DNA of 49,200 nucleotides from assembly GCA_016297695.1 (NCBI GenBank), contig JAEDGC010000007.1, positions 1-49,200 on the forward strand, in the 5' to 3' direction. The DNA is from Bacilli bacterium. GTDB taxonomy: Bacteria > Bacillota_I > Bacilli_A > RF39 > UBA660. The notes under the pieces are model-generated. The model searched no databases. It saw only the letters and a list, made by a program, of their open reading frames with translations, and was not told the origin of the DNA. The translations under genes were made by a program, and so were the position numbers. Below, piece by piece: positions 6,893 to 15,275 of this stretch (positions are counted from its first letter, which is position 1; each line of letters opens with the position of its first letter).

Positions 6893-8023
6893 CATAAATA
6901 CCCTCGGTTTCCCGATATTTAAAAGGGATTAGACTATATCTTCATCTGTCCTAGATGTCTCGCACTTCGCAAATAAGAATTTCACTTATTTGCTACTCCC
7001 ATAAGGGATAGTCGTTTGAGGTTCAAGATACTCAAATGTATAATTGTGATGATGTTTTAATTCTCCGTTTAAACACCTACCTATTGTTCTTGCAATCATA
7101 TTTAATTTTTTAGCACAATCTGTTTGTGTTTCAAATATATAAACATCTCCGTTTGGTGAAATTGCTTTAAATGGTTTGATATTTTTTCTTTGATATTTTC
7201 TGTTTTGTTTTATTGAAATAAATTGACAATTTTTTTTAGAATATTCTTTTGAAAATTTATTTTTCCCTGTATCTTTGTCTAATTCTATTTCGTGATTGAT
7301 AAATTTTTCTTTGTCAAACCCCTCTAATTTTTGAATATCGTTATAAAAATTTTCAAAATTCAACCACTCTTCTGACATTTTAACGCCTCTTTTACCATAA
7401 GCATTATAATTAATACTATTTTGTTGATAACATCTTTGCAAAATAGAAATCCACCTATGAAAACATATTTCTTCAAAAGAATTTTTAGGACAAACTATAT
7501 GCCCTTTACAAGCCACTCCATATATTGTTTTTTTATAATAATCTGTAACATTTCCTCTTTTTACATTAGAAGAAAATTGTATTGTTTGATATTTTGTTTT
7601 TTTAAATTCAATCAAACACTTCCCATGCCCGTTACACACATAGTCTTCCAAAACAATATATTCATCTCCGTATTTATTTTTAAATTCTTTGCCTTTTAAT
7701 TTTTCGTGGCGAGAAGTATTAATATTATTTTTCTTTAATATTCTACTTATTTTATGCCTCTCACAATTATATTTTTTTGCAATTTCTTTCATTTTATATC
7801 CATTTTGATATAAACTAATTATTTCACTTTCCATTTAAGTACCTCGCTTCCCACAGGATTGCCATATCTTTTGACTTAGGTTTTCCCTGTTAGCCCTCTT
7901 TCAAAATAATCATTTCCTATTATACCATTTTATACAAAAACGTAAAGAAGACACCTTGTTTTTACAAGTTCACGAGAATTATTCTTCTATATATTCCTAT
8001 ATAGCCACACTTAATACAAGTCA
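6893..8023 (-). mobile_element. Group I intron in the thyX-like gene
   Basis: This 1131-nt insertion splits a conserved motif. The upstream exon ends in T (CAT) and the intron ends in G (TTTATG), the rule for group I splice sites. Near the 3' end it has GAAGATATAGTCTAA followed by CCC, and at 7005-7015 ACGACTATCCC on the coding strand. Both are shared with the recT intron, as is a GGCAATCC-type core stretch further 5'. It carries a homing endonuclease gene at 6986-7834. Confidence 0.85.
6986..7834 (-). CDS. Intron-encoded HNH-family homing endonuclease
   Basis: 282-aa protein with an N-terminal helix-turn-helix (about residues 1-35). The middle follows the phage HNH/AP2 pattern: HRWISILQRCYQQ, then YNAYGKRGVKMSEEWLNFENF, then HEIELDKDTGKNKFS and NCQFIS (about residues 125-205). 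The C-terminus resembles a NUMOD1 DNA-binding repeat (about 220-270). It should cut intronless thyX alleles and so spread the intron. Its 3' end overlaps the intron core, and an extended -10 (TGGTATAAT, about 7919-7927) may give it independent expression. Confidence 0.85.
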   Translation of the reverse strand: MESEIISLYQNGYKMKEIAKKYNCERHKISRILKKNNINTSRHEKLKGKEFKNKYGDEYIVLEDYVCNGHGKCLIEFKKTKYQTIQFSSNVKRGNVTDYYKKTIYGVACKGHIVCPKNSFEEICFHRWISILQRCYQQNSINYNAYGKRGVKMSEEWLNFENFYNDIQKLEGFDKEKFINHEIELDKDTGKNKFSKEYSKKNCQFISIKQNRKYQRKNIKPFKAISPNGDVYIFETQTDCAKKLNMIARTIGRCLNGELKHHHNYTFEYLEPQTTIPYGSSK

Positions 8024-8233
8024 ATGTGTACTTATTGCATAAGGTATATTATCCCACTTAATGCTTATTAAACTTCTTCTAATTGGACTATGTTGGCATA
8101 GTAATAACTTTCTTTTCCATTCGGTATTAGGCTCTTTTCCTGCTTCTTTACCTACTGTTACCATACAAGCATCTTTAATTGCTTTCCAATCCACATAAAA
8201 ATTTAATATTTTTGGTTTATAAAAATTATCCAT
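8024..8233 (-). CDS. thyX: ThyX-like protein, exon 1
   Basis: First 70 residues of the thyX-like protein, from MDNFYKPKIL to NIPYAISTH. The frame then meets a TGA three bases into the intron. AAAGGAG lies 10 nt upstream of the ATG. HSPIRRSLISI matches the conserved stretch preceding the flavin-binding motif in ThyX proteins. Spliced to 6485-6892 it gives 205 residues, slightly short for the family. The start overlaps the stop of the preceding 54-aa gene. Confidence 0.65.
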
Positions 8234-8390
8234 TTATTTTTTTCTCCTTTACTTTATCTAAATTATTTATTTCAAAACCTATTGCTTCTCCATATTTCAT
8301 ATAAAGAATTTCTATTATATTTTGAAAGTCTAAATCACTTGTAAACTCCAATATTGGTTTATCTTTAAATGTTATTTTTACTAGATACAC
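8226..8390 (-). CDS. Small hypothetical protein, 54 aa, GTG start
   Basis: Starts at GTG (8390) inside the previous stop (TAGTG), and its TAA overlaps the thyX-like start, so it is tightly coupled on both sides. It reads VYLVKITFKDKPILEF onward, with a second part IGFEINNLDKVKE that looks like a small beta-alpha fold. AGGAG lies upstream. Family unknown. Confidence 0.6.
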   Translation of the reverse strand: MYLVKITFKDKPILEFTSDLDFQNIIEILYMKYGEAIGFEINNLDKVKEKKING

Positions 8391-8803
8391 TATTTATCAT
8401 CTCCTAACCTATATTCCATACTAGAAAACATCTCCTTTGTTACTATTGATCTAATAGAATAACCTACATATAAATGGTCATGTGGTATAGTTTCATAATT
8501 ATCATTTTCAGTTTCTATTGTTTTCGTAATAAGACCATAATTGCTTCCATCATAACACTCGCCTTTTTCATATATTCTTATTACTTTTTCACCATTAACA
8601 TAATCTCCAACTTCTATTAAATCTATTATGTTATGGCTTGTTTTTAATATGTCATCATCTCCAATAAACATAATGTCTTTTAAATAACTTGCTTCAACTC
8701 CATATTTCATACTTGGCTCTCTAAAATCATTTATGTTTATTATTTTGCATATATAACCCCATTTAGTTCTTACATATATTCCGACTTCTAATTTATCTTT
8801 CAT
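8390..8803 (-). CDS. Hypothetical phage protein, 137 aa
   Basis: Beta-rich protein with short repeating segments: VGIYVRTKWGYICKI near the start and IEVGDYVNGEKVIRIY in the middle. The latter is a motif I associate with small SH3-like phage proteins; the gene at 12021-12317 has a similar VGDKVNGEVV. Its start overlaps the stop of the coiled-coil gene upstream. Function unknown. Confidence 0.65.
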   Translation of the reverse strand: MKDKLEVGIYVRTKWGYICKIININDFREPSMKYGVEASYLKDIMFIGDDDILKTSHNIIDLIEVGDYVNGEKVIRIYEKGECYDGSNYGLITKTIETENDNYETIPHDHLYVGYSIRSIVTKEMFSSMEYRLGDDK

Positions 8804-9335
8804 CTTTAACTCCTATTATTTCTTTATATTTTGATAGAATTTCTTTTAAAATCTTTTTAGCAACTTCATTTTTCGTAATTTCATTTGCTATATATGTTTT
8901 ACCATAACTTCTTACATGTAATTCTTTGGTTTTCTTTTCTATATATTTTGAGTAATTATTACATCCTTCTATTGTTTTATTCATATATTCTATAAACTCT
9001 TTTTGTTGATTTTTAATTTTTTGCTCTAAACTATCGTATGTTTTACTGCCTTTTATTCTTCCAGAGCAATCCGTTCTATTACAATAGCAATTTTCAACTT
9101 GTTTCTTCAATTGTCTTATTTCTTCTTGACAACTATTTACTAAACTATTTAATTGTTCTTTTTCAAACATAGTAGTTTCATAATCTGCTACTGCATTTAG
9201 ATATTTTTCTTTTAATTCTTTTGCTTCTTCTTTCCAATTTTCCATTTCATCAAACAACTCATCAAATACATCTTTTGGTATTAAATAATGGTCTGAACCT
9301 TGAATATAAAACTTGTTATAATCTTCTTTATTCAT
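8793..9335 (-). CDS. Coiled-coil protein with Cys cluster, 180 aa
   Basis: Long helical regions (about residues 25-90 and 100-150) surround CYCNRTDCSG, a possible metal site. Many small phage proteins have this architecture; no function can be assigned. It is contiguous with its neighbours in the middle operon. Confidence 0.65.
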   Translation of the reverse strand: MNKEDYNKFYIQGSDHYLIPKDVFDELFDEMENWKEEAKELKEKYLNAVADYETTMFEKEQLNSLVNSCQEEIRQLKKQVENCYCNRTDCSGRIKGSKTYDSLEQKIKNQQKEFIEYMNKTIEGCNNYSKYIEKKTKELHVRSYGKTYIANEITKNEVAKKILKEILSKYKEIIGVKDER

Positions 9336-9641
9336 TTATTCCACCTCACCGACATTTGTGTCGGTTTCCTCTACTTCCTTTAAAATATCTAATAAATCTA
9401 ATAAATCTCCAATACTTGCTATTTCTCTATAACAACCTTTTGGCATATCTGGTACTTGTTCTATGCAGGTATCTTTTATAAATTGAATAGCATCATCAAT
9501 TACTTCTTTGTATTTTTTGTTTTCTTTTTGTAGTTTTTCATAAGTAGATAAATGAGTTCCCCTATATTTTCTTTGATATTCTTTATATTTTTCTTTATGT
9601 TCTAAACGATATTTTTTTAAATATTCCTTTCTATCACTCAT
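9336..9641 (-). CDS. Charged helical protein, 101 aa
   Basis: N-terminal YLKKYRLEHKEKYKEYQRKYR is strongly basic, like the linkers of phage HNH proteins, followed by a coiled coil and an acidic tail. Overlaps the gene upstream by 8 nt. No catalytic motif is visible. Confidence 0.6.
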   Translation of the reverse strand: MSDRKEYLKKYRLEHKEKYKEYQRKYRGTHLSTYEKLQKENKKYKEVIDDAIQFIKDTCIEQVPDMPKGCYREIASIGDLLDLLDILKEVEETDTNVGEVE

Positions 9642-9987
9642 TTATTCCTCCTCTTAATAGTTCTTTTATTTTTATTCTAAATTGTACAAAAGGTAGTCTT
9701 TTGCCTGTAAAATTAAATGTTTCAATTAAATCTATTGCTTTATCTATTCTTTCTTCTAAATCATTTACTCTATGTATTGCTTCATGTTCCCTACTTAATG
9801 CTCCTTGATATAGTTTTAATTCTGCTTTTAGTTTTTCATTTTCTTCTAATAGTTCTTCTATATCTTTGCAGTGTTGAATACAAAATTTATCAAAATCACT
9901 AAAATTTTTATTTTTATTTTTTAAATATTCTTGATAAATAATATCTTCTTTGATATAAGTTTTTAAATTTTCTTTATAATCTTCCAT
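9634..9987 (-). CDS. Coiled-coil protein, 117 aa
   Basis: Mostly helical, with a heptad-like region from about residue 40 to 90 (IEELLEENEKLKAELKLYQG). The C-terminus LPFVQFRIKIKELLRGG looks globular. AGGAGG precedes the start. Unknown function. Confidence 0.65.
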   Translation of the reverse strand: MEDYKENLKTYIKEDIIYQEYLKNKNKNFSDFDKFCIQHCKDIEELLEENEKLKAELKLYQGALSREHEAIHRVNDLEERIDKAIDLIETFNFTGKRLPFVQFRIKIKELLRGGINE

Positions 9988-9995
9988 AAACCCTC

Positions 9996-10208
9996 CTATT
10001 TATATTTTTCTATAAAATCTTCTAATATACTTCTTATTAAAGTTTGGTATTTAATACCCTCATTTTGGGCTATTTTTTTAAATTCTTCAATAGTTTCTTC
10101 TTTAACTTTCATATTTAACCATTTAGTATATTCGGCTTTTTTTCTTGGTTTTCTTGTATAAACAATTCCGTCTTTTCTTTCAATTCTAATTAATTTTTCT
10201 TCTTCCAT
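9996..10208 (-). CDS. Ribbon-helix-helix type DNA-binding protein, 70 aa
   Basis: After a charged N-terminus, WLNMKVKEETIEEFKKIAQ followed by YQTLIRSILEDFIEKYK fits the strand-helix-helix of CopG/Arc/BrnA-type regulators. AAAAGGAGATAAAATG places the start at 10208 although the frame is open from 10265. It follows the integrase directly, so it may be an excisionase-like or regulatory partner. No toxin gene lies beside it. Confidence 0.65.
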   Translation of the reverse strand: MEEEKLIRIERKDGIVYTRKPRKKAEYTKWLNMKVKEETIEEFKKIAQNEGIKYQTLIRSILEDFIEKYK

Positions 10209-10227
10209 TTTATCTCCTTTTTTCATA

Positions 10228-11142
10228 CTAATTTCCTTTGTCAAATAATATATTACAAACCACATTACTACATTTATTATTGATTTTTTCTAAATCATGT
10301 AAATAGATAGTGGTTGTTGCTAACGACTTATGTCTTAATGCTTGTGAAACTTCCCTTATATCTATTCCATTTTTAATAGAAGATGTTGCAAATGTATGTC
10401 TGCATGAGTGTTGAGAATATAATTCACTATCTAAACCTATTCTTTTAAACATTTCTTTTATAATAAATCTAATAGTTTTAGTTGTTAATTTTCCATTATG
10501 ATTATTATTGCTTTTTGAAACAAATAAATAATTTGTAATTTCATTTTGTTCTACATATTTTTTTATAAGGTCAAATAAATAATCAGGAATTATTACATAA
10601 TCTTGTTTATAATCTCTACCCTTGCCTAAAACATATAAACATATTTTGTCATCTTTTTTTTGGAAATCTGTAATCTCAATATTTACAATTTCGTTTGCTC
10701 TTAAACCACAAACAACACCTAATAAAAACATTATTTTTTCTCTATCATTTAAAGCATTATTTATAATATCTTTACATTGTTGTTCAGTTAAAGCATTTTT
10801 TTTATGTTCATTTCCTATTGTAATACCTTTTATATTTTTAGTAATGTTTTTAGTTATTCCCTCATATTCAAGATAGTTATAAAGATTTCTAATTGCGATT
10901 AAGTAAGCATTTACACTCGTAGGCTTTAAATGTTCTTTTAGATATTCTCTATATTCAATAATTTCCTCTCTTGTAGGGTTTTTAATACCTTTTTCATGAA
11001 GATAACTACAAAATTGTCTTAATGCTATTTTATAAGTTTCAACAGTTTTGTCAGATACATCAATGTAATTTAAAAACTTATCTACATAATTTTCAACCTC
11101 TAATTCATTTTTTTGTTTTAAAATAATTTCTTGCATAACCAT
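10228..11142 (-). CDS. int: Tyrosine recombinase / integrase
   Basis: 304 residues: an N-terminal SAM-like core-binding domain (about 15-95) and a C-terminal catalytic domain with all expected residues: R148 (GLRANEI), K174 (LGKGRD), H245-x-x-R248 (HSCRHTF), H271 and nucleophile Y280 (TTTIYLHD). XerC/D-like in length, without the N-terminal arm-binding domain of lambda Int. It would integrate or resolve the phage chromosome. Preceded by AAAGGAGAGGAATAATG and its own promoter over a 16-bp palindrome. Confidence 0.92.
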   Translation of the reverse strand: MVMQEIILKQKNELEVENYVDKFLNYIDVSDKTVETYKIALRQFCSYLHEKGIKNPTREEIIEYREYLKEHLKPTSVNAYLIAIRNLYNYLEYEGITKNITKNIKGITIGNEHKKNALTEQQCKDIINNALNDREKIMFLLGVVCGLRANEIVNIEITDFQKKDDKICLYVLGKGRDYKQDYVIIPDYLFDLIKKYVEQNEITNYLFVSKSNNNHNGKLTTKTIRFIIKEMFKRIGLDSELYSQHSCRHTFATSSIKNGIDIREVSQALRHKSLATTTIYLHDLEKINNKCSNVVCNILFDKGN

Positions 11143-11164
11143 TATTCCTCTCCTTTACGACTTA

Positions 11165-11193
11165 ATATTACCATATTTTGACATATATGTCAA
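11165..11193 (-). promoter_or_regulatory. Integrase promoter with palindromic operator
   Basis: On the minus strand, TTGACA and TAATAT are separated by 17 nt. The -35 is half of the perfect palindrome TTGACATATATGTCAA (11178-11193), so a dimeric repressor bound there would block RNA polymerase. Confidence 0.75.
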
Positions 11194-11205
11194 CACTTTT
11201 ATATC

Positions 11206-11239
11206 AAAAAAAAGAAGTTTTTTTATTTATCTTCTTTTT
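11206..11239 (-). terminator. Terminator after the replication operon
   Basis: AAAAAGAAG and CTTCTTTTT arms around a 13-nt loop, followed on the minus strand by a long T-run. It separates the SSB-containing operon from the integrase promoter. Confidence 0.65.
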
Positions 11240-11393
11240 CGAGTTCTTCTATATATTTACTAGCACTTTTACTAATTTTTTTAGGTCTTATTCTTTCAGT
11301 AAAAGTTTGAATAATTGCAAATATTGTAAGTAATGCTAACAAAATACCTACTATCCAAAACAAACACATAAATATTTCTTTTAAAATTTCCAT
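11223..11393 (-). CDS. Membrane protein, 56 aa
   Basis: One long hydrophobic stretch (CLFWIVGILLALLTIFAII, about residues 10-28) and a basic then acidic cytoplasmic tail. AATAGGAGGAATATATG sets the start. It ends the leftward replication operon, inside the terminator. Unknown function. Confidence 0.65.
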   Translation of the reverse strand: MEILKEIFMCLFWIVGILLALLTIFAIIQTFTERIRPKKISKSASKYIEELEKEDK

Positions 11394-11405
11394 ATATTCC
11401 TCCTA

Positions 11406-11804
11406 TTAAAAAGGTAAATCCTCATCACTAATATCATACTCATTTTCAAACTCATTTAGATTTTCTCTAAAATTTTCAAGGGCTTGTTTTTGGATTTGTT
11501 CTTGTCTTTCAACAATTTCATAATCAGTAATGAATAATGAAGTAATAGGATTATAACTATCATTTTTGTTTGGCCTTAAATTTTCAAACATATCTTTAAT
11601 AATTATATCTGTTTCATTAGCAAGATCATCAAATCCTTTTTTAAAATTAAGAGGTCTATAATATTTGTTAATTGTACCATCATAATTTTTTTGTTGTATT
11701 TGAGCATTGTAATAAGTTCTTCCTGCATAGTCTTTTCTAAAAACTCTTATCTTATCCCCTATCATGATTTTGTAAGGGTGTTTAGATTGTTTTTCTTCTT
11801 CCAT
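11406..11804 (-). CDS. ssb: Single-stranded DNA-binding protein
   Basis: 132 residues. The N-terminal part (IGDKIRVFRKDYAGRTYY onward) looks like an OB-fold, and the protein ends in an acidic tail with DEDLPF, the C-terminal tip by which SSBs recruit partners. It lies in the recT operon, as expected for phage recombination and replication. It is a divergent SSB: the usual N-terminal SSB signature is absent, so the assignment rests on the tail, size and context. Confidence 0.7.
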   Translation of the reverse strand: MEEEKQSKHPYKIMIGDKIRVFRKDYAGRTYYNAQIQQKNYDGTINKYYRPLNFKKGFDDLANETDIIIKDMFENLRPNKNDSYNPITSLFITDYEIVERQEQIQKQALENFRENLNEFENEYDISDEDLPF

Positions 11805-11805
11805 T

Positions 11806-12024
11806 TTACTCTCCTAGTTCATCATTAAACTTGTTAATTCTTTTATAAACTTCTTCTTTAAGATTATTAATACTTTTTAATTTTTCACTTAATTCATCTT
11901 TATTTTGTGAAGTAAAAATATCTCTATAAGATTTACCCAAAGCATTTAAAATATGTTCAGTATTCATTTCACTTATTTTAACTTTTTCTCCATTACTTCT
12001 AATATAATAATTTTCTTCTTTCAT
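11806..12024 (-). CDS. Hypothetical protein, 72 aa
   Basis: Short helical protein (MKEENYYIRSNGEKVKISEM onward), overlapping the gene upstream by 4 nt and ending beside ssb. It resembles small phage proteins that follow replication genes, but I cannot name one. Confidence 0.65.
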   Translation of the reverse strand: MKEENYYIRSNGEKVKISEMNTEHILNALGKSYRDIFTSQNKDELSEKLKSINNLKEEVYKRINKFNDELGE

Positions 12025-12317
12025 TTTTCCTCCTCTATCAAAATTTTGTTACATTTTTCTATGATATTATATTTTTTTGTTTTAGTTTCTATCGTTTCGA
12101 TATTCCATGAATAATAACAATGCCTATCTTCTGTAAAAACACAATAGCAAAAATTCATACCAAGTAAAACTTGTGTAACTACTTCTCCATTAACTTTATC
12201 TCCTACTTTACAAATATTAGCAATACTTCGTTCTCCTAAAACAACATTAAATATTTCATCATCAATTCTTTTAAAATTTCCTAGTTTTTGCCAATAATTT
12301 TTAATGTACATTTTCAA
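12021..12317 (-). CDS. Hypothetical protein, 98 aa
   Basis: Beta-rich protein containing VGDKVNGEVVTQVL, like the IEVGDYVNGEKVI segment of the protein at 8390-8803, so the two may be distant relatives. Overlaps both neighbours. Function unknown. Confidence 0.6.
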   Translation of the reverse strand: MKMYIKNYWQKLGNFKRIDDEIFNVVLGERSIANICKVGDKVNGEVVTQVLLGMNFCYCVFTEDRHCYYSWNIETIETKTKKYNIIEKCNKILIEEEK

Positions 12318-12603
12318 GTTTCTCTTTTTGTAAATTAGTTATTTTTCTCTTTAAATTAGTTCTTTCTTTCTTTAAAGCAACGATACAATCATCACTTTGT
12401 TTTTTAAAACCTTGTAAATCTTCTAACTCGATTTTAAGTTTAGCAACTTCTTCTTTTAATGTTCTAATTTCGTTAGTTTGGTCTTGTATTTCAATCTGAT
12501 ATTCGATATTTTTATCATAAAGTTCTTTTTTTCTATCTTCTAGTAATTTTCTATTACTAACTTCAATTTCGTATAATTTCTTATAATTTTTAAATATTTT
12601 CAT
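12301..12603 (-). CDS. Coiled-coil protein, 100 aa
   Basis: Nearly the whole protein is one predicted coiled coil (about residues 10-95). It overlaps the next gene by 17 nt and the MBL gene by 4 nt, so all are one polycistronic message. No other motif. Confidence 0.65.
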   Translation of the reverse strand: MKIFKNYKKLYEIEVSNRKLLEDRKKELYDKNIEYQIEIQDQTNEIRTLKEEVAKLKIELEDLQGFKKQSDDCIVALKKERTNLKRKITNLQKEKLENVH

Positions 12604-13256
12604 TTTTCCTCCTCAAAATTATAACTTGATTTATGTATGTACTCAAATTGACTATTTCTACCCATGTTTTGAATAAGAAAACTGTTTGCCTGTTGGTAAG
12701 ATAAATGAGTATTTGGAACTCTTTTTAAGTAAAACAACTCATCATCATTTTCACAATTCATAATATGATTTTGTAAAATTTCTTCTTTGTAATTACTTTC
12801 AATCAAGAACAAATCATAATCTTTTGCTTTTATTCCTTTAACATTTTCAGTATCAACAATGTAGATACCTTTTTTGCCCTTGATTTCAAACTTTAAGAGA
12901 TAGTTAGGGGTATCATGTACTAACTCTTGCATTTTGACTTTTAAAAGTCCTAAATCAAACCATGTATCTTTTTTTAAAACATAAATATTTTTCTCACTTA
13001 CGTTACAATCAAGAACTAATCTCGTTACTACATATTCACTACCACAAACAAATTTAATATTTGGAAAATTATAAGCAACCAATTTAACTGTTGCAGGTAG
13101 TAAATGATCTTTGTGAACATGACTTATAAAAATCAATTTGACATCTTTTAAATACTTTTTGATTTTGGTGTAAGAGCAACCACAATCTAGCATAAGTAAA
13201 TCTTCAACTATTATGCAGTTCCCCTTACTACCACTCTCAATTATGTTGTAATTCAT
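12600..13256 (-). CDS. Metallo-beta-lactamase-fold hydrolase
   Basis: 218 residues. SGSKGNC near the N-terminus and H46-x-H48-x-D50-H51 (HVHKDH) are the MBL metal-binding signature; H114 and D135 fit the remaining ligands. In many Bacillota phages an MBL protein sits next to recT, and a nuclease role with the recombinase is suspected; that part is inference. The start overlaps the recT stop (TAATG). Confidence 0.85.
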   Translation of the reverse strand: MNYNIIESGSKGNCIIVEDLLMLDCGCSYTKIKKYLKDVKLIFISHVHKDHLLPATVKLVAYNFPNIKFVCGSEYVVTRLVLDCNVSEKNIYVLKKDTWFDLGLLKVKMQELVHDTPNYLLKFEIKGKKGIYIVDTENVKGIKAKDYDLFLIESNYKEEILQNHIMNCENDDELFYLKRVPNTHLSYQQANSFLIQNMGRNSQFEYIHKSSYNFEEEK

Positions 13257-13776
13257 TATTCAACATCATCTAAACTTTTGATTTCAACATCAGTTGTTTC
13301 GATAACTGTTGTATCTTCAAAAGATACTTCTTCTTCCTTGTTATCAACATATTCTTTTGTTCCATCATCTTTGATATATGCCATATCTCCCTCATAAGCA
13401 TTTTGCATTTCAATAGACATAATTCCCCATTTAGAAATTAATTGTCTTAACATAGTTTTGTATGCCATACCATCAAAGTCTTTTTCCCAAAATGTATAAC
13501 CCTTTTTAGCACGATAACCCATAGAATATTTAAGTGCATGGGCTTCCATTTTTTCTTTACTCCAATACATAGTTTTTTTGAAGCCATTAACATACTCGAA
13601 CATAGCATAATAACCAATAGTCTTTGCTTTTTCTCTTTCAGTTTCGTTTTCAATTAACTTTACTTCTAGTTCTTCTTCTAGTGGATCATATTTAATTAAC
13701 TCTCCCTCTTTAATTGCAAGAACATTTAACTTTTTGTATTGTCCACTACGAATTGCTAATTGTATATATCCTTTAT
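13256..13776 (-). CDS. recT: RecT single-strand annealing protein, exon 2
   Basis: Continues recT from exon 1 (14761-15073). The junction codon T|AT restores FQLGYKGYIQLAIRSGQ, the most conserved RecT motif. The segment includes MYWSKEKMEAHALKYS and WGIMSIEMQNAYEGD, both typical of RecT. The spliced protein is 277 residues, normal for the family. The ATG codons near 13603 and 13653 are internal. Confidence 0.92.
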
Positions 13777-13871
13777 CACTTGTACCCTAGATTTATCATT
13801 TCATAGGGGTTAGACTATATCTTCAACTTTTTTAAAAAAGTTGCCATGCACTTCGGTTAGTAACTCATCTT

Positions 13872-14606
13872 CTAACCTACCTCCTTACATTCATCAGGAG
13901 TAGTCGTTACACTACAATTTTCTTGATAATATTTATAATGTTTTCCTTTACAAGTTTCATATCTTCCTTTTAAATGACCACACAATGTTGATAAATTATA
14001 TTTATCTATTGCTTCTTTTAAAGAATTAAATATTTCTCCTGTTTCTATACATATTACTTTTTTCCTATGATTTTCATTAGTTCGTTTATAACCATTTTTT
14101 TTCTTTTCCAGCATTGTTTTTTTTCTTTTTTCTATGGTTTCTTTGCTTTGCTTTTTTCCTAAATTCCATTGTCTTAATTTTTCTCGTGTTTCACTAGAAA
14201 CATCATGTCCTATTGGTCTGCCTTTTAAATTGTTTCTTATTATTTCTTGTTTTTTTTCTTCACTCAAACTATTCCAATATTCTTTTCCTTTTTGTTTCAA
14301 CAATTTTTTTGTTTCAGGTTTGACAATGTGATTAGGAGAACCACTTCCACCTGTTGTAAAATTATATTCAGGTTTTAATTTACTTATCCAATATATTTCT
14401 CTTTCATCAAGTTCGTTTAATTCACATACTTCTATTATTTCATATATAAAATTTTCTTTACCATACATATTTAATGCTCTTTTTAATAAAATGTTTTTTT
14501 CTCTACAAACTAATTTGTGGTCTTTTAATCTTTGTTCAATATTTTTGCTTTGTCCAACATAACATTTTCCATTAACTTTATTAGTTATTTTGTAAATTCC
14601 TATCAT
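13872..14606 (-). CDS. Intron-encoded GIY-YIG homing endonuclease
   Basis: The catalytic domain begins immediately: MIGIYKITNKVNGKCYVGQS contains GIY and YVG, then R at QRLKDHK and a catalytic Glu at about residue 60. NUMOD3-type repeats (SSETREKLRQWNLGKKQS) follow, then a NUMOD1-like end. The frame is open to 14651, but the motif and GGTGAGCAAAATG favour the start at 14606. A TTGATA-17-TATAAT promoter (14623-14651) is embedded in the intron. Confidence 0.88.
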   Translation of the reverse strand: MIGIYKITNKVNGKCYVGQSKNIEQRLKDHKLVCREKNILLKRALNMYGKENFIYEIIEVCELNELDEREIYWISKLKPEYNFTTGGSGSPNHIVKPETKKLLKQKGKEYWNSLSEEKKQEIIRNNLKGRPIGHDVSSETREKLRQWNLGKKQSKETIEKRKKTMLEKKKNGYKRTNENHRKKVICIETGEIFNSLKEAIDKYNLSTLCGHLKGRYETCKGKHYKYYQENCSVTTTPDECKEVG

Positions 14607-14622
14607 TTTGCTCACCAAGAAA

Positions 14623-14651
14623 ATTATAGCACGGTATTGCCTAATTATCAA
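14623..14651 (-). promoter_or_regulatory. Promoter of the recT-intron endonuclease
   Basis: TTGATA and TATAAT on the minus strand with a 17-nt spacer. The spacer contains the intron GGCAAT-CCGTGC core. The endonuclease start is about 17 nt downstream of the -10, so expression need not rely on the recT transcript. Confidence 0.65.
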
Positions 14652-14760
14652 ATTTCCACTTAGGTTATAAGACTTGATAGGTTTCCACCGTTAGCACTTT
14701 TATCAAAAGTACACCTGTGAGTAATACAGTTCACACAGTTTTACTTGACCTATATTGTTA

Positions 14761-15073
14761 AGCCAAGTTGAAAAGTTGCTACCATACCTTTGTTTTTATC
14801 TTTAAATGGAACAAGATAGTAATTACCTAATTGTGGACTTGGACTTAACCCTAAACTTTCTCCTAATAATGCACCACTTAAAATACTTGAATTATCACAC
14901 TCTTTTAATTGTGGGTTATTACTAACTGCACTTATAATACTTGCAATAAATCTTTTCCCTGTTCTTTCATCTCCAATAATTTGGTTTACTTTGTTGCTAA
15001 TAGCATTACTTGTCATGAAAGCACTAAAAGTCATTTTATTAGCATTACTTGTCTTTTGAATTTCATTAGCCAT
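14761..15073 (-). CDS. recT: RecT single-strand annealing protein, exon 1
   Basis: Residues 1-104 plus the first base of codon 105 (MANEIQKTSNAN to FQLG). It contains LLGESLGLSPSPQLGNYYLVPF, the RecT N-terminal signature. The frame runs four codons into the intron before TAG at 14750, so an unspliced message would give a truncated protein. AAGGAGGAAATTTAATATG gives the start. RecT anneals single strands during phage recombination. Confidence 0.92.
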
Positions 15074-15074
15074 A

Positions 15075-15275
15075 TTAAATTTCCTCCTTATGATTTCTTA
15101 TAGTTTTAACTAACTTAAAAATTTCTTTGATAGTCATATCTTTGTCATTTTCTAAAATTGTTTCACATAAAAATTCTATTAAAGCAATATTTTCTAATGT
15201 GAAAGTATTTTTGAAATCTGATTTCACACTAAAATTATTAGTTTCTTTATCATATTTTGCTTTTATTTTAATCAT
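15075..15275 (-). CDS. Hypothetical protein, 66 aa
   Basis: Small protein directly upstream of recT and overlapping the DUF1351-like gene by 4 nt. It begins IKIKAKYDKETNNFSV and ends in a basic helix. Such proteins occur in many recT operons of Bacillota phages; no role is known to me. Confidence 0.7.
   Translation of the reverse strand: MIKIKAKYDKETNNFSVKSDFKNTFTLENIALIEFLCETILENDKDMTIKEIFKLVKTIRNHKEEI

Larger units (their letters stand above)
13777..14760 (-). mobile_element. Group I intron in recT
   Basis: 984-nt insertion in the RecT FQLGYKGY motif. The 5' exon ends in T and the intron ends in G (CAAGTG). Near the 3' end GAAGATATAGTCTAA plus CCC matches the thyX intron, and 13897-13907 carries ACGACTACTCC on the coding strand. 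A GGCAATACCGTGC core segment lies at about 14629-14643. It hosts a GIY-YIG gene. Confidence 0.88.

Noticed and set aside
6893..6895. ATG at 6895 as start of a separate 136-aa gene
   Set aside because: These three bases are the last bases of the intron; exon joining restores a continuous conserved motif.
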